A stretch of DNA of 9,034 bases from Bacillota bacterium. Its GTDB lineage: Bacteria; Bacillota; Clostridia; Acetivibrionales; DSM-1351. The DNA lies in the NCBI GenBank assembly GCA_023412635.1, contig JAEYNI010000239.1:1-9034 (forward strand). Reading direction: 5' to 3'. The position numbers were made by a program, and so were the translations under genes. Numbering within the stretch: the stretch's first letter is position 1; the number at the start of each line of letters is the position of its first letter. Under the pieces are notes generated by a model. The model was given only the letters and a program-made list of their open reading frames with translations. It did no database searches and was not told the DNA's origin. Positions 6,927 to 9,034 of this stretch are shown piece after piece.

Positions 6927-7352
6927 ATGACTGAAGAAGAAATTAGAAAATTCATTGACAGGCAGCGTGTAGCATTTATTAGTTCAGTTGATGGAGAAGG
7001 CTACCCCAATTCTAAAGCAATGCTTCCACCTAGAAAAATAGAGGGCGGTATTAGTATATTTTACTTTTCAACAAATACTTCTTCAATTCGTGTCAGTCAT
7101 TATAAAAATAATCCCAAGGCTTGTCTGTATTTTTACCATAAAGGTTTAGTTCGTTATGAAGGAGTTATGTTAAAGGGAACCATGGAAGTTCTTGAGGACT
7201 TGGAAATCAAAAAGTCTCTGTGGAAAACAGGAGATAGAATCTTCTATCCTAAAGGTGTTACTGATCCTGATTACTGTGTATTAAAATTTACAGCTTTTGA
7301 GGGAAGATATTACTGTGATTTGAAAACACAAAGTTTTAAAATAGATAAGTAA
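6927..7352 (+). CDS. Pyridoxamine 5'-phosphate oxidase family protein (FMN-binding split barrel)
   Basis: A 141-residue small flavin-type protein of the PNPOx-like superfamily, expected to bind FMN (or F420/heme in some relatives) as a dimer. It has the usual start, a helix (EEEIRKFIDRQRVAFISSVD) leading into a strand and the GYPNSKAM loop at 25-32, then the IFYFSTNTSSIRVSHYKNNPKACLYF stretch at 44-69. The stretch contains the typical S-x-R-x-x-x-x-x-x-N-P-K pattern, ending in a KACLYF strand. The length fits the short stress-protein-26-like members, not true PdxH (~200 residues), so pyridoxal synthesis is unlikely. The ATG at 6927 has GGAGAGG about nine bases upstream. It is 40 bases after the membrane-protein gene and 18 bases before the broken response regulator, so it is probably part of the same transcript. 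Confidence 0.85.
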   Translation: MTEEEIRKFIDRQRVAFISSVDGEGYPNSKAMLPPRKIEGGISIFYFSTNTSSIRVSHYKNNPKACLYFYHKGLVRYEGVMLKGTMEVLEDLEIKKSLWKTGDRIFYPKGVTDPDYCVLKFTAFEGRYYCDLKTQSFKIDK

Positions 7353-7370
7353 CAGAAATCGGAGAAACAT

Positions 7371-8179
7371 ATGGACAAAATTTTAATCATTGAAGATAAC
7401 AGAGATGTAAATAATATGCTGGCAGAGGTTCTGTAAATGCGGGTTATGACATTTATCAGGTATATACAGGTACAGACGGAATTAATGAAATAAAAACACG
7501 GCAATACGCCTTGATAATTCTGGATATTATGCTTCCGTATAAAAGCGGAGATGAAATATTAAAAGAAGTAAGAGGTTTTTCAGATATTCCTGTAATTATT
7601 ATTTCAGCAAAGGACATGATTGGAACTAAAATTGATCTTTTGAAAATGGGAGCTGATAACTATATAACCAAGCCCTTTGATCTGGGAGAGGTTGCAGCAA
7701 GGGTGGAGGCCAATCTGCGGCGTTATCGCAAACAGTCTGATGCCGAAATGGTCTTGCACTATGGGGATATGGTACTGGATGACAATGCCAGGAGGATTAC
7801 AGTAAACGATAAAGAACTTGATCTGACCGCAAAAGAATATCAGATACTGGAATTAATGCTAAAAAACAAGGGGAAGGTATTCACCAAGGCAAACTTGTAC
7901 GAAACGGTTTGGCAGGAGACATACCTTGGTGATGATAATGCCGTGAAAACACATTTGAGCAATCTCAGAAGTAAACTAAAAGCTGCCAATCCGGGTAAGG
8001 AGTATATTGAAACTGTATGGGGACTTGTCTATACGGTTGACAAATCTAGGAGCAAGGCTTCCACCGGCTTAGGACTATCTATAGTTAAGCTTTTAACTGA
8101 ACAGAAGGGGGGCTCCGTTGGGGCAAGTTTAATCGGGAATCATCTTGTAATACGGGTGGAATTGCCTTTATACCATTAA
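7371..8179 (+). pseudogene. Decayed two-component system: frameshifted OmpR-type response regulator fused to a histidine kinase tail
   Basis: The reading begins at ATG 7371 (CGGAG upstream) with MDKILIIEDNRDVNNMLAEVL, a normal receiver-domain start with the acidic pair E8-D9. It then hits TAA at 7434-7436. One base shifted, it resumes at 7436 as NAGYDIYQVYTGTDG and continues through the phospho-acceptor aspartate (codon 7523-7525, in LDIMLP), the conserved lysine in TKPF (7670-7672), and a full winged-helix domain (DLTAKEYQILELML to KEYIETVWGL). Where the regulator should end (VWGxGY...), it passes near 8024-8030 into YTVDKSRSKASTGLGLSIVK. This is the F-box and G2-box end of a HATPase kinase domain, and it ends at 8179. 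So the regulator has a one-base frameshift, and nearly the whole kinase has been deleted in frame. The family resembles regulators paired with Bce/lantibiotic-type ABC transporters, but none is present here. Confidence 0.9.
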
Positions 8180-8245
8180 AATAAGGAAGAGAAAAGCGAG
8201 CAATCTATACAGAGATATGGAAATTTTAGGTTAAGTGATATAAAT

Positions 8246-8274
8246 AGGGACCGGCATCCCAGATGCAGGTCCCT
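8246..8274. terminator. Strong hairpin between convergent genes, possible bidirectional terminator
   Basis: AGGGACC (8246-8252) pairs perfectly with GGTCCCT (8268-8274), and inside, across a G/A mismatch, GCAT (8254-8257) pairs with ATGC (8263-8266), leaving a five-base loop CCCAG. The 11-bp stem lies between the end of the rightward run (stop at 8179) and the end of the leftward gene (8366), where a shared terminator is expected. The plus strand has no adjacent T-run (GTTCAGG follows). The minus strand reads ATTTATAT after the stem, moderately U-rich. Termination is therefore plausible leftward and uncertain rightward. Confidence 0.5.
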
Positions 8275-8305
8275 GTTCAGGAAAGGAGCTTTTTCTTTAT
8301 TTGGA

Positions 8306-8329
8306 GGGGGTCTCTTTATTACTGCCCCC
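8306..8329. repeat. GGGGG/CCCCC inverted repeat in the convergent gap
   Basis: Five Gs (8306-8310) face five Cs (8325-8329) across a 14-base loop, with TTT (about 8300-8302) and AAA (8330-8332) able to extend the stem around a GGA bulge. No T-run follows on either strand. It may reinforce the neighbouring hairpin in separating the convergent transcripts. The rest of 8180-8365 contains no gene I can support. Confidence 0.3.
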
Positions 8330-8365
8330 AAAGTAACCTATTTCATATTTACATATAGTTTTATC

Positions 8366-8776
8366 TTATACTGCATTGTGAACAAATGAAGCAATTGAAT
8401 CAAGTGGAATGTCAGTTACTGAACCAACAGAGTAAACCGGGATTCCATCAAAGCCGCCGGCTGATTTACCTTTGCCGCCACCGCCGTAGCCTCCATAACC
8501 GTTTCCACAGCCGTAATGGCCTCCAAAGAAGCCGTTGTCCCCGCCACAGGAACCTGTACCATAGTTGCCCATTCCGTTGCACGCATTACCGAGAGCGCAT
8601 CCTGGGGCAGGTCCTATTCTGGTTATTAATCTAACAAAGCAATCATTAACAGACAGTATTACACCTGTAAAGCCCGAGCCCGACTGTCCGCCGCTTTTAG
8701 TAAAGATGGTGACCGTTTCTCCGACATAATTGCATAGAAGAGATTCGAAATTGCCGCCACTAAAATTGTTTGACAT
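8366..8776 (-). CDS. Glycine-rich protein with Sm-like/beta-barrel frame, possibly spore-associated
   Basis: A 136-residue protein on the minus strand. The N-terminal ~55 residues (LLCNYVGETVTIFTKSGG, GFTGVILSVNDCFVRLITRIG) form strands like a small Sm-type barrel. The middle, about residues 56-106, is rich in Gly, Asn and Tyr with several Cys. The last ~25 residues (VYSVGSVTDIPLDSIASFVHNAV) look like the closing strands of the same barrel, so the glycine-rich part reads as an insertion in a loop. I recall similar short proteins in many Clostridium genomes, often with variable glycine-rich loops, and a spore coat or surface role is an inference from composition. The start is ATG 8776; AAAGGATG (8791-8784 on the minus strand) is seven bases upstream, and the TTG one codon earlier is too close. 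It converges on the two-component remnant and is separated from it by hairpins. Confidence 0.75.
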   Translation of the reverse strand: MSNNFSGGNFESLLCNYVGETVTIFTKSGGQSGSGFTGVILSVNDCFVRLITRIGPAPGCALGNACNGMGNYGTGSCGGDNGFFGGHYGCGNGYGGYGGGGKGKSAGGFDGIPVYSVGSVTDIPLDSIASFVHNAV

Positions 8777-8813
8777 CAAATTACATCCTTTCTTGATTAT
8801 TTATATCGACTAA

Positions 8814-8858
8814 TACATTATTATGTAAACTACTTAGAAAATGTTACACTTTTGTGTA
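8814..8858. repeat. Two short inverted repeats upstream of the glycine-rich gene
   Basis: TACAT/ATGTA (8814-8827, four-base spacer) and TACAC/GTGTA (8845-8858, TTTT spacer) sit 38-82 bases upstream of the minus-strand start, where promoter and operator would be expected. TTGACA (minus strand, 8879-8874) lies upstream, but the best TATACA (8860-8855) is only 13 bases from it, so I do not assign a vegetative promoter. A sporulation-sigma promoter was looked for and no convincing match was found. Confidence 0.3.
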
Positions 8859-8903
8859 TAAAAGAAAAGAATTTGTCAAAATTAATTTCTTATATTATTA
8901 ATT

Positions 8904-9034
8904 TGGGGTGTCAATACTTTATGATTATTTCACCCTAAATGGGTCAATTTTATCGCTTGATTATTTCACCCCTAGCAAGGTGATTTTTTTCGCATTTATT
9001 CCACGTTCCTCTTGGCAATGAGCCTCTTATGGCA
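8904..9034. mobile_element. Probable terminus of an IS21-family-like insertion sequence, cut by the window edge
   Basis: From TGGGGTGTCAATAC at 8904, three tandem units follow. Unit 1 is GGGTGTCAATACTTT plus TGATTATTTCACCC (8906-8935). Unit 2 is GGGTCAATTTTATCGC plus TGATTATTTCACCC (8941-8971). A degenerate unit 3 is GGTGATTTTTTTCGC plus ATTTATTCCAC (8979-9003). IS21-family elements begin with TG and carry several such repeated transposase-binding sites near each end, and the spacing here fits. The transposase genes would lie beyond base 9034. A minus-strand frame open from the edge to a TAA at 8998-8996 could be the tail of one, but 12 codons are too few to identify. Confidence 0.45.
8922..8971. 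repeat. 14-bp perfect direct repeat TGATTATTTCACCC
   Basis: TGATTATTTCACCC occurs at 8922-8935 and again at 8958-8971, a 36-base period. Each copy is preceded by a GGGT(GT)CAAT block (8906-8915 and 8941-8948). These are the best-conserved parts of the putative insertion sequence end. Confidence 0.85.

Noticed and set aside
8386..8634. Plus-strand reading frame opposite the glycine-rich gene
   Set aside because: It has no ribosome site, its residues (many Arg, His, Gln, Ser) are what the complement of a Gly-rich gene gives, and the minus-strand gene is well supported.
8855..8879. TTGACA...TATACA promoter on the minus strand for the glycine-rich gene
   Set aside because: The spacer is 13 bases, well short of the 16-18 needed, so it is not called as a promoter.
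8996..9034. Minus-strand partial gene ending in TAA (last residues RLIAKRNVE)
   Set aside because: Twelve codons cut by the window edge cannot be told from chance; mentioned only as a possible transposase tail.
1..9034. A coherent new defence or biosynthetic system
   Set aside because: Each gene belongs to an unrelated family with its own ribosome site, and no effector-immunity pair, nuclease, reverse transcriptase or synthase is visible.

Overview
The window looks like an accessory stretch of a low-GC, spore-forming Firmicute of the class Clostridia, possibly a Ruminiclostridium- or Clostridium-like genome. The evidence is AT-rich sequence, strong GGAGG-type ribosome binding sites, GTG and TTG starts, and clostridial protein flavours throughout. 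No rRNA, tRNA, CRISPR array or replication gene is visible, so the species call is an inference from style and gene families.

Layout. Positions 1-8179 carry a run of genes that all point rightward. They are mostly unrelated single-function enzymes, each with its own ribosome binding site: a CPBP (CAAX-type) membrane protease missing its 5' end (1-525); a ZmaR-like GNAT acetyltransferase (567-1376) almost touching a DUF1697 protein (1380-1937); a tiny one-helix membrane peptide that looks like a broken gene (2013-2084); a PHP-family phosphoesterase (2124-2810); a YhbS-like GNAT (2930-3442) whose leader holds an isolated T-box-like 10-mer; an unrecognised 377-residue protein with a C-terminal cysteine cluster (3467-4600); a family 1 (MGT/UGT-type) glycosyltransferase (4643-5812) followed by a coding-like scrap (5814-5954); an unrecognised eight-helix membrane protein (5990-6886); and a pyridoxamine-phosphate-oxidase-like flavin protein (6927-7352).

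The run ends in the clearest oddity of the window, a decayed two-component system (7371-8179). An OmpR-type response regulator is frameshifted near its N-terminus. At its C-terminus it is joined in frame to the last ~50 residues of a sensor histidine kinase, so the rest of the kinase gene has been deleted. A strong perfect-arm hairpin (8246-8274) then separates this run from a convergent gene on the minus strand (8366-8776), which encodes a glycine-rich, probably spore- or surface-associated protein with an Sm-like beta-rich frame.

The right edge (about 8904-9034) carries three tandem, partly degenerate repeats of the kind found at IS21-family termini, so an insertion sequence probably starts there. 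Together, the insertion sequence end, two or three gene remnants and the assortment of unlinked detoxification-type enzymes (GNATs, glycosyltransferase, flavin protein) suggest a chromosomal accessory region undergoing gain and loss. They do not look like one coherent pathway. I see no convincing new multi-gene system. The best leads are the fused two-component remnant, the unknown cysteine-cluster protein and the T-box-like leader element.
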